DNA of 64,000 nucleotides from UBA10329 sp964500205 (GTDB lineage: Bacteria; Bacteroidota; Bacteroidia; UBA10329), in contig CAZCNS010000012.1 in assembly GCA_964500205.1 (NCBI GenBank), positions 62,001-126,000 on the forward strand, given 5' to 3'. The position numbers and the translations under genes were made by a program. Shown here piece after piece: positions 43,301-51,754 of the stretch. Below the pieces are notes generated by a model, which saw only the letters and a program-made list of their open reading frames with translations, was not told the DNA's origin and did not search any database. Position 1 is the first letter of the stretch; each line of letters begins with the position of its first letter.

Positions 43301-43799
43301 TGCTCAACATGACCATCGTGCTGCTGGTGGCGGTGTTCGATGACATGATCTCGCGGTTCAACTGCCCAAGCTGGATGAGCTTGTTGTCCAAGGTGAAACC
43401 ACCGATGAACACGCCCGTGTTGGAGCCTTTCAGCCGCTCTTCGATGAGGCCTGCGTCCTCAAATGCCTCCCATGTCAGCTCCAATAGAAGCCTTTGCTGT
43501 GGATCGAGTACGGCCGCTTCACGTGGAGAAATACCGAAGAACAACGGGTCAAAGGCATCCACACGCGTTTGCAGGAAACCTGCCTGCTTGGCGTGGCTCT
43601 TCCCGATGCGCTCCTTGTCGGCATCATAGAATTTACGGAAGTCCCAGCGGTCGGCAGGCACATCGATAATGCCGTCCACGCCTTCGGCCAGTACGTTCCA
43701 GAATTGCTCAGGATTGTGCGCCCCGCCAGGGAAGCGGCATCCGATGCCGATGATGGCGATGGGTTCTTTTGTTGTCGGGTTGTTTGTTGTATTGCTCAT
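37359..43799 (-). CDS. Type I polyketide synthase, one module (KS-AT-DH-ER-KR-ACP)
   Basis: About 2,146 residues from ATG 43799 (a TTG seven codons earlier is possible). Domain order: KS (active Cys in DTACSSS at about 186, EAHGTGT, NIGHLEAGAG), AT (GHSVGEVAA at about 636), DH (NHHFLPWLEDHQV at about 930), ER (NAAGAVGQAAIQVA at about 1570), KR (YLITGGTAGFGLEI at about 1773) and ACP (FLGIDSLMAVEL at about 2075, with the phosphopantetheine serine). No methyltransferase and no thioesterase are seen. In the AT the specificity position reads VAYHS, nearer to malonyl- (HAFH) than to methylmalonyl-type (YASH). A fully reducing iterative synthase making a saturated chain is the likely role. Such genes are uncommon in Bacteroidota. 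Confidence 0.93.
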   Translation of the reverse strand: MSNTTNNPTTKEPIAIIGIGCRFPGGAHNPEQFWNVLAEGVDGIIDVPADRWDFRKFYDADKERIGKSHAKQAGFLQTRVDAFDPLFFGISPREAAVLDPQQRLLLELTWEAFEDAGLIEERLKGSNTGVFIGGFTLDNKLIQLGQLNREIMSSNTATSSTMVMLSNRISYTFDLRGPSVSMDTACSSSLVAAHYACQSIWSGESDLAITGGVSMMLTPEYPITMSKGQFLSDHSRCKAFDEDARGYVRGEGGGIIILKPLSKAIADNDSIYAVVRATGANQDGATNGITVPNPVSQAALVRKVYAQAGVSASELGYVEAHGTGTKAGDPVEATALNEALSEGRSADDKCFVGSVKTNIGHLEAGAGVAGLIKATLSVNKRKVLPNLHFHNANPKINFDELCLKVPTQVEEWPASKERAFASVNSFGYGGTNGHALVEGYEQKRLEFAPDKLLLDDAKRLYPFSARSEEALKQMALRYAETLEDGNVNIHDFHYSLAQRRSALHSRLAVTASSLDELKDKLRSWADGGFLPGLVNGTAQEDVKGKLVFVYTGMGPQWWAMGHELLKSEPVFRNKVKECDAIFRTISGWSIMEEILKPEAENRMARTEVAQPANFVIQAGLTALWNHWGIFADAVLGHSVGEVAAAYASGALSLEDALLVSYHRSRIQQTTAGQGTMLAIGLGEEDALTRLNNNPKISVAAINSFNAVTLAGEEAALLAFGAELTKDNIFNKMLKVEVAYHSYQMEPLKGELFTSLASVKANVPTIPLYSTVTGERVLGADFGTEYWWMNVRQPVRFAKAITSIIADGYTNFVEVGPHPVTKTSINECLSAAQTQGNAISSLKRGEPEMPTMMDALSQLFIIGYTPNWNVLAPKANFIKLPSYPWQKEVYWNETDRSREYRLGTAGHVFLNDNLRLPDPSWEVEINHHFLPWLEDHQVENKVVIPGAAYVEAGLALHEKEFGDAACTLQELRFNQVLVADPSKVQMLHTTYDRDTKIYQVYSREKGDTAGWQLHATGRMLEDTVQRTAPKVDVAALKKGFANQVAPADLYTTLTGMGLHYGPYFQGLKEIFINQDEVLCRIQGHENLEGNTDQYILHPSILDSAFQSMVALVADPRNTTPFVPVSIDRFVLYKSPGNAVWCHGTITDCTGVTIKGDLVFFNENGEVMAKLTDLTCRAISNKAAEEETVKAEWFYEPQWDAAEAPVSEEKASDILLISEKWDASTEALQKSLFDAGATVYAVSQGEKFVHSVNGWAMDLQSKDDFAKLTDEVLSRNVTQLIYVSNGKENPTVETVLDTTMPAVLLANALSDKARDRNFNLSLVSFNAQAITGDEKVTDLGSNALWGFAQLISNEYPWINTRLFDITSGEKQLSGWAEEVLGNAKDSEVAYRNGQRYLKQLVRAHVVDESAEKPKVAISTDESVELMFGNSGRIEDLHHIRTEKRAPKADEIQVRVHSSSINFKDLLKVLGQISQDVLDGTFFGNAFGMECSGVVTAIGSAVTEHKVGDEVVVATPDGCFSSYVTVKPTYWVKKPSTLKFEEAPVMIPYMTTIHGLVNVAQIKPGDKVLIHNAAGAVGQAAIQVARWKGAEVFATAGTEDKREFLRKQGVKYIFNSRDLSFTEDILTITKGYGVDVVLNAIAGEGLYQSFRLLAPYGRFIEIGKRDIAQNTALPMSVFNRNITFAHIDIDRILRERYELSRSLLDTIYQGFEEGFFQAMPVKVFKADEAIDAYDYVRRSQHTGKVVISYSNCTVDVDEVIMHTTINPEGTYLITGGTAGFGLEIAKWLGEKQVKQLVLLSRSGIKSDEAKAAVATMEANGTKVFAPATDMTDAAQVASIIAKVKAEMPQLRGIFHGAMVLDDGFLNTMDRTRFDRVLQPKVKGALNLHVATEGITLDFFLSFSSISSVIGNAGQANYVAANSFLDGFAHWRRSQGLAATTVNLGVLAQVGVVARNSDVGHLLEGAGIKGFSTAMALESLELIIASGKPQVGLFDINWRKWAAGNPTGASRSLFRTMIDSQPVDNAISEKVQQFLGELTVLDQAGRQQYIEQIVAGEIAQVLRIPIENIDMNRGINFLGIDSLMAVELERGINGRTGVEISTMELLSGPTVPQLANVITNKLPEIGEVSLESELDNLSEEELDALLAAVS

Positions 43800-43948
43800 G
43801 GGTGTTTGTTCCAAGTTCAATGTTTAAGGTGGTTATGGTAGGACTCAAATCCTTCGTGGTTCTCGATAGAATTTATCCGACATTTATCCGTCATCCGAAT
43901 GTTGAAGTCCAATTCATCTAATTGAAAAACAGTGTTTTTACTCAAGGG

Positions 43949-45262
43949 TTATCCGACATTTTCACTGAAGACGTAACGGGCATTCCTGTTAGCACCTTCC
44001 TTTCTGATAAGACCACGCTCTATGAGTTCGGACAGGTCTCTGAGTGCAGTCCTGTCCGTGACCCCGTACTTTTTCACATACTCAGAGGTAAGTATTTCGC
44101 CTTTCTCCTTGAAGAACACCAAGGCGTCCAATTGGCGCTCATTCAGCCCTTTCCTGAGAGATTCGGCCTTTTTCAATTCGACTCTGAACCCCGTCTGATC
44201 ATATTGGAACTCTGGTCTGGGAAGTCCCGCTAACGAACAGCCTTTCATCATCTTGGATACACCTCGTCCCCATGATTCGATGTGCCCACTACGGAAGAAC
44301 ACATTGGCTATGTCAGGATTATGGGGCAATGACGGATGCTCTGAAAGCAGCCTTTCAACTGTCCAATTCTCAGGAAGCTGACCGATGTTCCAAAGGATAA
44401 GCCTGTCGGGATAAACCTTGATCTGAATAGGTATCCCGCCAGAGTAGTCTTTGTGGGCAATGGCATTGAGCAGTGCCTCACGAACAACTTCCTTGGGATA
44501 ATCAAAGCGTTCCTCACGGATAATTCCATCGTAACTTATTTCCGCCTTGAGATATTTTGTGAAAAGCAAATCCATGGTCTGCTCAATCTGCTCGAAGAGG
44601 TTCCCATGTATCTCATCCTGATAACGGAGGTCATCATCAGAGGCAAAATGTCCAATCTTGATGTACGCCCCTGTGACAAACCGTTCTGGATCGGGATGGA
44701 ACATGAGCAATGCCGACCGCTTCAACATGCCGTTCTCCACAAGTCTCAGCTTTTCGAGCAACTGCTGGTCTGAATCCTCCAGCCCTTCCACCTCAATGCG
44801 CTGGCTCTTGAGTGCGCGTTTGCGGAAATGGCCGAACGTGTCGGCCTTCAGGTCGCTCACCGAGACCTTCGGCACGGGCACACCGTCCCAGCGGAGGCCG
44901 CGTTTGCGCAGCAGGAAATTGTCCAGCGCAACGCCCTTCAGCTCCTGCTTGGTGGTGCCGCTGCGATAATGGTACTGCCCCTTGTAGTTGACAGGGTAGG
45001 AATGCGCCCCGACCACTATCTCCAAGAAATCACCCTGTGGTTCACTGTGCAGGTTCACATCCACTATGATGCCCAGGATGTCGCGCACCTTGTTGGGGAT
45101 CTCCTCCAGCAGACGTTCAGCATCCGCAAGCCCCACCACGTTGCCCGTGTCATCCCTGCCGATGCAAAGCACCCCGCCCTCCGCATTGGCGAAGCCGCAT
45201 ACCCATTTCAGGTATTCGTCACGCCAAGTGGCCTTGAACTCTATATGCTGGGTTTCGGTCAT
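43949..45262 (-). CDS. AlbA_2/RecG-like putative transcriptional regulator
   Basis: A 437-residue protein with an N-terminal AlbA_2 (formerly AAA_4) domain: IEFKATWRDEYLKWVCGFAN, followed by EGGVLCIGRDDTGNVVGL. The middle region has an ATPase-like C-terminal domain with REALLNAIAHKDYSGGIPIQ and SGHIESWGRGVSKM, and the end has a winged helix (YVKKYGVTDRTALRDLSELI). Such proteins are annotated as RecG-like helicases or regulators, but there is no helicase core. The gene lies between the polyketide synthase and an AT-rich block in the same direction. Its target is unknown. Confidence 0.85.
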   Translation of the reverse strand: MTETQHIEFKATWRDEYLKWVCGFANAEGGVLCIGRDDTGNVVGLADAERLLEEIPNKVRDILGIIVDVNLHSEPQGDFLEIVVGAHSYPVNYKGQYHYRSGTTKQELKGVALDNFLLRKRGLRWDGVPVPKVSVSDLKADTFGHFRKRALKSQRIEVEGLEDSDQQLLEKLRLVENGMLKRSALLMFHPDPERFVTGAYIKIGHFASDDDLRYQDEIHGNLFEQIEQTMDLLFTKYLKAEISYDGIIREERFDYPKEVVREALLNAIAHKDYSGGIPIQIKVYPDRLILWNIGQLPENWTVERLLSEHPSLPHNPDIANVFFRSGHIESWGRGVSKMMKGCSLAGLPRPEFQYDQTGFRVELKKAESLRKGLNERQLDALVFFKEKGEILTSEYVKKYGVTDRTALRDLSELIERGLIRKEGANRNARYVFSENVG

Positions 45263-45322
45263 TGTTGGAGATTGGCCTTTTCAGGGATTTTAGATTTTCG
45301 GAAGGGTTGTATTCAAGAGTTA

Positions 45323-45802
45323 TTAATCTTTTATCCCGCAAACAAGATGATATGTTTGATTTGTAACGGTATCTCGAAGTAGGTAATGCATCCACGGAAA
45401 ATTTATTCCGACATAAGTAACCTTATTCTTTAGTGAAATTGCCTTTTCAAGATTCGTTTTCTTAGTCCAGAATAAAAACCGCACGCTGTCTTCCAAGTCA
45501 ACTGCTAACTGAGGAAGAGGTTGCATAATGATGGGCTGGTTATTCTCATTGCTTTCGGTAAAACCACCATAATTCGATATATATTCAAAGTAGAAATCAT
45601 CAGCTTCATATATAAAATAACCTCTGCTCATAAATACGGGAAACACGACCTCTCCCTCGCCACGAAAATTTTTTACATTGGATGGAATGTCCATCTGCAT
45701 AAATTGTCTATACAGTGCTTCTGGGCTGTTGTCATTGAGCAATCCGCAGCCAGTCAATGCAATTATTGCAAGTACTGGATATATACTTTTTATTTTTCCC
45801 AT
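45323..45802 (-). CDS. Hypothetical lipoprotein
   Basis: A 159-residue protein whose start is taken at ATG 45802, giving MGKIKSIYPVLAIIALTGCG with a good lipobox (LTGC). The mature part has no recognised domain. It is AT-rich and overlaps the upstream frameshifted gene by 13 bases, so they form an operon. An immunity or partner role to that gene is possible but not shown. Confidence 0.6.
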   Translation of the reverse strand: MGKIKSIYPVLAIIALTGCGLLNDNSPEALYRQFMQMDIPSNVKNFRGEGEVVFPVFMSRGYFIYEADDFYFEYISNYGGFTESNENNQPIIMQPLPQLAVDLEDSVRFLFWTKKTNLEKAISLKNKVTYVGINFPWMHYLLRDTVTNQTYHLVCGIKD

Positions 45803-47279
45803 GTATCCCTTATATGAAAGTACTGCCAAAAATTACCACCAAAACTTGGTATGTTGATGCCAGATGATTCAAGCGCATTTACAACTATTGGATTGAGTTT
45901 TTCTTTCACTGTCTCGCCCCTTGGTGCATCATCGACAAGATTCGTAATTTGAACTCCAGCAACTGAATATATTTTGTCCTGCCATGTTTTAGGCAGTCGG
46001 GTGCCGGAATACCACCCTGATTTGTTTGAGATAAAAATTTCTATATCAAATTTACTTTCGGCAACTTCAGTCCAATTGATAGTCACATCATAAGAACCCA
46101 TAAACCATTCAACCCAAGAGTAATAATTTGGGATTCCAGATCCTTCTCCCGTGAATCGAAATCCCGTTGACTTACCACTTACAGGTTTAGGGCCAAAAGG
46201 ATTAGGTTTGTCTAAATCTGCGAGAAGGAAATTTCTCTTAACCTCTTGATAACTTACAGAATTTTTCAGGTCAGTGGAATAAGGACTCGCATCATCAAAT
46301 TCGACTTCAACATCAGAAATCCATTTTGCTCCTTCAAATTCAGTTTTTGTTTCAAAAAACCAACACATATACATAGCTTGCCAATCAGCGGTTAAACGTT
46401 GGTCGGATGGGAGTTCAGGTAATCTTACCCCAGAAAGTTTCTCTAAGATTTTTTTGAGCCTGTCATAAGGAGGTGTAAAATCAATTGGTGGAAATAGTGA
46501 TTTCGAATACTCACTTGCTGGGACAAAATTTGATTTTCTTCTGAGAATCCTAAATAATATGGAGCAACAAATAACTTATCCTCTTCATAGTAATAAGCAA
46601 TTTCAGGTGGTTCAGAGATTCTTTTCGGATTGTAGGATCTTCCGTGTAACATATACGTTTGGATGCTCTTCTCTGCGGAAGCAATAATGGGCGTGGAATC
46701 CGCGTTATGCGTCTCAATAAACACATAATATCTTTTGACATTTTTTGACTGTACTACTGGTTTCCATTGATAGTACAGCCCCAATAGATTCCCCTTACCA
46801 CCAATTCTTAGCTGCAATTCAGCATTAAAGACTGGTACGAAAGGTTCGTTGAAACTCGGCCTAAGCAGTAGTAAATATCTACAAAGCCAATGATCAATCC
46901 GTTTGGTTTTTGGATGCAGAATTGGGGTTATGGAAGGCGGTTTGAAATCCACGTTCTTAGACGGTGGAAAGAATGGAGGAAATTTTATTCTCCTATTAGT
47001 GAAGTATTCGTCCAGCTTTTTATTCGAGTTCTCCAAATACTTTGCAGCAAGTTGTTTTGCTGCTTTGTCATCCTTTATAGTACAAGGGAACGCGGGCTCC
47101 GATAAAAGTCTATCCCCGTCTATGAATGTCAAATGACCCTGATCGTCAAATGAGAATCGCATATTCCCTACTTTACTATCGGTCATGCCAAACAAGGCAT
47201 ATCCAATAGCTCGTTCATTGCTCTTTAGGTCATTTAAGCCGACTTGTTCATATAGGTTAATGTCCTCCATATTTTTCAT
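45790..47279 (-). pseudogene. Unknown protein gene split by a frameshift
   Basis: Two adjacent frames appear to be one gene. The first (from ATG 47279, MKNMEDINLYEQVGLNDLKS) runs through APYYLGFSEEN and then leaves the frame. The other frame is open from there and reads NFVPASEYSKSLFPPIDFTP, then PYDRLKKILEKLSGVRLPEL, and on to a stop at 45790. A single extra A in the run of four at 46534-46537 (minus strand AAAA) would join them into about 496 residues. The product has no recognised family. The gene is AT-rich, followed by a lipoprotein gene overlapping it. Confidence 0.65.
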
Positions 47280-47342
47280 TGGAATCCCAATTAAATCGGT
47301 GAATCGGATTGTCGGTCGTGAGGCTCAGGCCTGTCGATTATC

Positions 47343-48719
47343 TCAAATTATCGGCTGATCCAAGAACAACCTCGGGTGCCCCTCTGCGGTGGCCGAACGC
47401 TGCTTGAACTGTTGCAATTTCTCCTTGTCGTTGCAGATGATGAAGTAGGCATACTGGTCATCGAGGATGCTCTTGTAGATCTGCTTATAGGGATCGCCAT
47501 CGTAGGTGCTGAGGAAGGTGACACCCACGCCATGTGCATCGCGGTAATGGAAACACAGGCCCTTCAACATTTTTGAGAAGGTTTTCGGGTCACCAACGCC
47601 CAACATCGGACGGAAGAATTTCTCCATCACCCCGCTGGCCTGCACGATCTTGAAAATGCCTTTCGGGTTCTTTATCTCGAACTTGAGCCAATCGCCCCAG
47701 TTCATCGCCAGACACGCGGCCTTGACACTGCCATCTGAGTTGAGAATAGCGAATACACGGCTGCTTTTGCTGTAAGCTGTGAGTTTCCGTACGAAGTCGA
47801 GGAAGATGTCCACCGTGAGCAGGTGGTAGAACAGGAACTTGTGATGCTTCTCGTGCATCAGCCTGTAGTACTCGCGCAGCTTGGCCTCGTCATCGGTAAT
47901 GTCCACACAATGGGCGAACTCGCTCTTGCTGCCATAGAAACGGTTCACCTTTGAATAGACGGTGAACGGCAATCGCTCGTAATGCTCGCCATGGAACACC
48001 GAACTGCGGTGCAACGCCTCTTTGATGCTCTGATTCTCCTTGCCCATGCAGGCAAAGCAGAAATTCACCCCGTTCTTATACACCAGATGGTGCAGGATGG
48101 AGAACATCAACGAGAAGATCTTCTTCCTGCGATAGATCTTGTCGCCATTGACAATCTTCTCACTAACGCGGAGAATGTTATAGTAGTAGCCCTTCTCAAT
48201 GCGCTCGTCACCATAAGGTTGGAAATCGAAGTTATTGGCGTGGATGTAGCCCGCGATGGTGTATTTGCGGCCTAAGCCCGTCTTGTCCTCCTTCTCGGGA
48301 TGGATGGCCAGCACGATCTCTGCACGGTCGTTCACTGCCAGAATGCTTTCTGGGATGTTGTGGAACCAGCTCTGGAAGCTCATCTTGCCGCCACCCTGCT
48401 CGTTCTGATGGTTCTCACTCACAGCGATGACATCCTTGGCCTCGGTGATGAAGAACTCCTTGTCGGCATACAGCCCGAACTCCTTCATTATGCTGCTGAT
48501 GTGCGGCATGTAGGTGATGTGAAAGGAGAGCAGCACCATGTCCTCCTCGAACACATCCTCGCTTTCCACCTCCGAACGCTCGATGTCAAAACGGAACTTC
48601 CCGCCTTCCATCCGGCCATTGCTGATATGGGCATAAGGCCTGCGCTTGGTGAACGCATCTGCGAACTCAGCAGCTTTTGGCTTGGAGATGGTCTTCTCGA
48701 TGGTGGTGGTCTCTATCAT
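47343..48719 (-). CDS. Unknown conserved-looking protein near the polyketide synthase
   Basis: A 458-residue soluble protein with no signal peptide. Segments such as RVFAILNSDGSVKAACLAMN and VGVTFLSTYDGDPYKQIYKS suggest an acyltransferase-like (GNAT/FemAB-type) fold, but I cannot assign it. Base composition agrees with the core genes. It lies directly after the TetR gene (78 bases) in the same direction, so that regulator may control it, and it might belong to the polyketide pathway. Function is unknown. Confidence 0.6.
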   Translation of the reverse strand: MIETTTIEKTISKPKAAEFADAFTKRRPYAHISNGRMEGGKFRFDIERSEVESEDVFEEDMVLLSFHITYMPHISSIMKEFGLYADKEFFITEAKDVIAVSENHQNEQGGGKMSFQSWFHNIPESILAVNDRAEIVLAIHPEKEDKTGLGRKYTIAGYIHANNFDFQPYGDERIEKGYYYNILRVSEKIVNGDKIYRRKKIFSLMFSILHHLVYKNGVNFCFACMGKENQSIKEALHRSSVFHGEHYERLPFTVYSKVNRFYGSKSEFAHCVDITDDEAKLREYYRLMHEKHHKFLFYHLLTVDIFLDFVRKLTAYSKSSRVFAILNSDGSVKAACLAMNWGDWLKFEIKNPKGIFKIVQASGVMEKFFRPMLGVGDPKTFSKMLKGLCFHYRDAHGVGVTFLSTYDGDPYKQIYKSILDDQYAYFIICNDKEKLQQFKQRSATAEGHPRLFLDQPII

Positions 48720-48797
48720 AACTTGTTTGATGGGAGGGTTTGGTATTGTTGCGGACGCTGCTTGGGGCGTTCCGCGGAACGCTCTTCCAATGATTTG

Positions 48798-49388
48798 TTA
48801 AGGCTTTTTCTCGGTGATGCTGCTCCACAGAGATTGTATTATGCTGTCCAGCATATCGTTCGTCATCTTAACTTTTTCCTGGTGTACAAGCTGGATGATG
48901 CTGATCATCGGGCCATATACCATGGCGAAAATGACATGCGTAGGCAGGCTCCGAAAACGGAAGTCCTCGCCACCACTGCTCAAGATGTGTGCAATGGGGG
49001 ATAGGATAATCGCACTCTCGTCCAGATAACTCTCCTTCATGTAGGAGGAATCGGAGTAGCGCTGCAGGAACTCGAATTCCACGCGGTGATGCACGTAGTA
49101 GGACGTCAGGGCTCGCACGATGGCGGCAAACTGCCCGTAGATGGTGGTCTCACCTCCGGCAATGCCCGATATGATGATGCCGATGAGCTTCTCGCGCTGC
49201 TGGATGAACATCTCCTTGAAGAGATCCTCCTTGGTCTCGAAGTAGCGGTAGAGCGTGCCCATACCCACATTCGCCTCCTTGGCGATCAGGGCGGTGCTGG
49301 TGCCCTCGAAGCCATGTTTGGACACCAGTTCCAGCGTAGCCTCCATGATGGCCTGTCGCTTGTCTGATGTAACTGCTGCTGTTGCCAT
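48798..49388 (-). CDS. TetR/AcrR-family regulator
   Basis: A 196-residue one-component repressor. The N-terminal helix-turn-helix is typical: RQAIMEATLELVSKHGFEGT, STALIAKEANVGMGTLYRYF, ETKEDLFKEMF. The C-terminal helical domain, about 140 residues, binds an unknown ligand. It heads the block of genes that includes the unknown 458-residue protein and lies upstream of the polyketide synthase region, so control of lipid or efflux genes is plausible. A palindrome GAGTGAGCG-TTCACTC at 49398-49412, directly upstream of the ATG, could be its own operator. Confidence 0.92.
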   Translation of the reverse strand: MATAAVTSDKRQAIMEATLELVSKHGFEGTSTALIAKEANVGMGTLYRYFETKEDLFKEMFIQQREKLIGIIISGIAGGETTIYGQFAAIVRALTSYYVHHRVEFEFLQRYSDSSYMKESYLDESAIILSPIAHILSSGGEDFRFRSLPTHVIFAMVYGPMISIIQLVHQEKVKMTNDMLDSIIQSLWSSITEKKP

Positions 49389-49397
49389 TCTTAACGG

Positions 49398-49412
49398 AGT
49401 GAGCGTTCACTC
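49398..49412. promoter_or_regulatory. Possible TetR operator
   Basis: GAGTGAGCGTTCACTC at about 49397-49412 is an imperfect palindrome just upstream of the TetR start. TetR-family repressors commonly bind such sites to control themselves. Evidence is position and symmetry only. Confidence 0.45.
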
Positions 49413-49602
49413 CGCAAAGGAACGGGTTATTGCACCACGCGGTGGTTGATGTTGGTCAAGGGTGGCTCACGCAGCCCCCCAAACTTCTTTGGCGACTGTT
49501 GGAAACACAGGGTGCATTGGCTGCAAAAACCTAAAAATAAACTATTTGTATTTTTGCCTAAGGTGTGCCTCGTGTGGAAAAGTCGCTCCTTTGAGGGGAG
49601 GC

Positions 49603-51432
49603 TCAGTTCCGTAGCACCTTGAATGCTGCTGTGCCTTCCGTCCCTGCAACTTTCAGAGTGTAGATTCCAGCCGGAATGCCCTCAGGACTTACTGTCACGC
49701 GTCCATTCTCAGAGCTTATGAGTAGCACACTCCTTCCTGAGATGTCCATCATGACCATATCGAAATTCGAGGTTCCGGTGACCCAAAGAGGCCCTTCTCC
49801 ACGCGCGAAGGCATCTGATGAGCGCAATTGAAACTTGACCGATTGGGAAGAAGTGCTCGCTATGCCGACCTCGGCAGGCAGTAACCCACGGTTGTACATG
49901 TGTGTGAAGATGGGGGAGAAGTGTGCACCATCGAAGAGCAGCGTGTCGGCCTGAAGGAACAGCACAGCCGCCTGTGGCATGGTCATCCCCTGAGAGAAGC
50001 TGTAAGCGGCCTGCATCATGATGGCATCGGTGGCCTCTCGTCCTATATCGTTCCAAATCTGCATCAGCGTGGCCGACCAGATGGGAGCGTCCCTGTAAAT
50101 GTTGTTGTCAAGGTCTTCAGGGTAATGCTTGTCGCTGACGGTGCTACGGCCGTCCCAGAACTCGTTGTGCCCGTCCCAATTGAAAACATCCTCCCAACGG
50201 AAAGGGTTGATGGCCCGCGAATAACTTGATGCGAAGTAATCACCGATGGCCTCGTCTAAGGCCCTGCGCTGCGTTCCTACATTGGTGCCCGGTGCGGCAC
50301 TGTGCATAATCGCGTGGCCATACTCATGGATGATGACATCGGCATCCTCGGCATCGTCCACACCTCCATTGCCAAAGGCCAATGATGGCGGATTCATTCC
50401 CGAATTGAACTGCGAGTTGTCAGTTCCGTTAAGTGCATGAGCATCCACTTGCACGGCATAGTTCATCAACTCATCGAAACCGAGGCTCCGGATGTGGTCT
50501 CTGAAACGGGTGATATGATAGACCGCATTGCACTCCTCGAATTCGCGTTCTGACCTGGTATGATTGAATATGTTATCAGATGAGACCGTCTCCTCGGTTG
50601 TCGGTGCCGAGAAGTCGGTGATTGTAACCGCGCTATTGCGCAGGTGGAAAATGCCATCATCGTAGGTTACTGTAACCTGCACTGGCATCCGTTCCGCGTT
50701 CAGTTCCAGGATGTCGGTGTCATCTTGGTCTGCGTATGGAATACCGTAGGTTTCTCCTGCTGATGTGAGTGGGTCCGGATTGAACACCCACATGGTCACA
50801 ACGCTGTCCTTGGGCTCTGCGGCATAAGTGATGAGGTCATTCTGATAGATGACCCTCACATCGCTGTTAAGGACCATTTCGTAGTACCGGTCAGTGTGCT
50901 CCAAAACCTCCAGTCGGATGCAGGGTAGGATTTTTTCCCCGTCCCAGAAATAAGTCTCCTCCAGCGAGTAGTGGTCAAGCAGGCCATTGTCCTTGTGCTG
51001 ATAATGCACTGCCATACCCGCATGGTACGCGTCATGAGATGGAAAAACAGTCTCCGAGTCCTCGGGCACCTTGACCGTGTGGTCCATAATGCTCAGCACC
51101 CTGCCATCATTTCCAACATTGATTTTCACCGTTCCCCTGAAAACCTTTCTGTCCTGAAAAGTCTGTGCAAACTGGTAATGAAGTGCTTTGGGGCTTCTCC
51201 TGAAGTGTTCGAGTCGAAGTCCCGAGCCTTCTACGGTCAGGTTGGCAACGCTTTCCAGGAGAAGGTGCTTAATTGCTGAAGTATCCAATCCAATGATTGG
51301 ATGGATGTCCGACATCGTAACTTCCTTTAAATCAATGGGATGTTTGACGAAATCATCAGCTACCCATGCCTTCTGTGCCATGGTGAACTGCGACCAGGTA
51401 GTTGTGAGGAGTAGTGCCAGCCATTTACGCAT
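49603..51432 (-). CDS. Secreted zinc metalloprotease (M4/M36-like) with T9SS sorting domain
   Basis: A 609-residue protein starting at ATG 51432 with signal peptide MRKWLALLLTTTWSQFTMAQ. The N-terminal about 200 residues look like an FTP-type propeptide. The zinc site is IIHEYGHAIMHS at about residue 368, with the third ligand in LDEAIGDYFASSY about 26 residues on. The C-terminus (VMMDISGRSVLLISSENGRV, then GIYTLKVAGTEGTAAFKVL) is a type A T9SS sorting domain. It would be secreted across the outer membrane and degrade external protein. A TACATTTG box lies close upstream. It is divergent from the envelope operon. Confidence 0.88.
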   Translation of the reverse strand: MRKWLALLLTTTWSQFTMAQKAWVADDFVKHPIDLKEVTMSDIHPIIGLDTSAIKHLLLESVANLTVEGSGLRLEHFRRSPKALHYQFAQTFQDRKVFRGTVKINVGNDGRVLSIMDHTVKVPEDSETVFPSHDAYHAGMAVHYQHKDNGLLDHYSLEETYFWDGEKILPCIRLEVLEHTDRYYEMVLNSDVRVIYQNDLITYAAEPKDSVVTMWVFNPDPLTSAGETYGIPYADQDDTDILELNAERMPVQVTVTYDDGIFHLRNSAVTITDFSAPTTEETVSSDNIFNHTRSEREFEECNAVYHITRFRDHIRSLGFDELMNYAVQVDAHALNGTDNSQFNSGMNPPSLAFGNGGVDDAEDADVIIHEYGHAIMHSAAPGTNVGTQRRALDEAIGDYFASSYSRAINPFRWEDVFNWDGHNEFWDGRSTVSDKHYPEDLDNNIYRDAPIWSATLMQIWNDIGREATDAIMMQAAYSFSQGMTMPQAAVLFLQADTLLFDGAHFSPIFTHMYNRGLLPAEVGIASTSSQSVKFQLRSSDAFARGEGPLWVTGTSNFDMVMMDISGRSVLLISSENGRVTVSPEGIPAGIYTLKVAGTEGTAAFKVLRN

Positions 51433-51436
51433 GATG

Positions 51437-51444
51437 CAAATGTA
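51437..51444 (-). promoter_or_regulatory. -7 box TACATTTG of the metalloprotease gene
   Basis: TACATTTG on the minus strand matches TAnnTTTG and ends four bases before ATG 51432, supporting that start over the longer open frame upstream. Confidence 0.5.
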
Positions 51445-51714
51445 CCGGTAGGAAGATGATCCATCGAATAGCATCAAGTTGTTTTGCGGGTATTGATATC
51501 GGTTTTGGAGATGAAACTCCCAGAGAGCAGATTTCGCGTGTCGGTGCAGTTGCGCGACAACAGAAATCATTTTCTCTAAGGAAAAGTGTTTGGATTGAGT
51601 GACATGGATCGCAATTATTGCGCGGCAGTTTGTTTTCCTTATGGCGAATGTTGGACGTTGACTTCCTGTGTTTAACAAGTGCTTGCGACTCTGCGTCTCG
51701 CGTGGTAATTCTTT

Positions 51715-51722
51715 TAATTTTG
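51715..51722 (+). promoter_or_regulatory. -7 box TAATTTTG of the envelope operon
   Basis: TAATTTTG matches TAnnTTTG and lies 32 bases before the GTG at 51755. It would place the transcript start downstream of the earlier GTG at 51668, favouring the later start. Confidence 0.45.
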
Positions 51723-51754
51723 GCCGCGTAGGTCAAAGCAGAAAACTTCATCCC

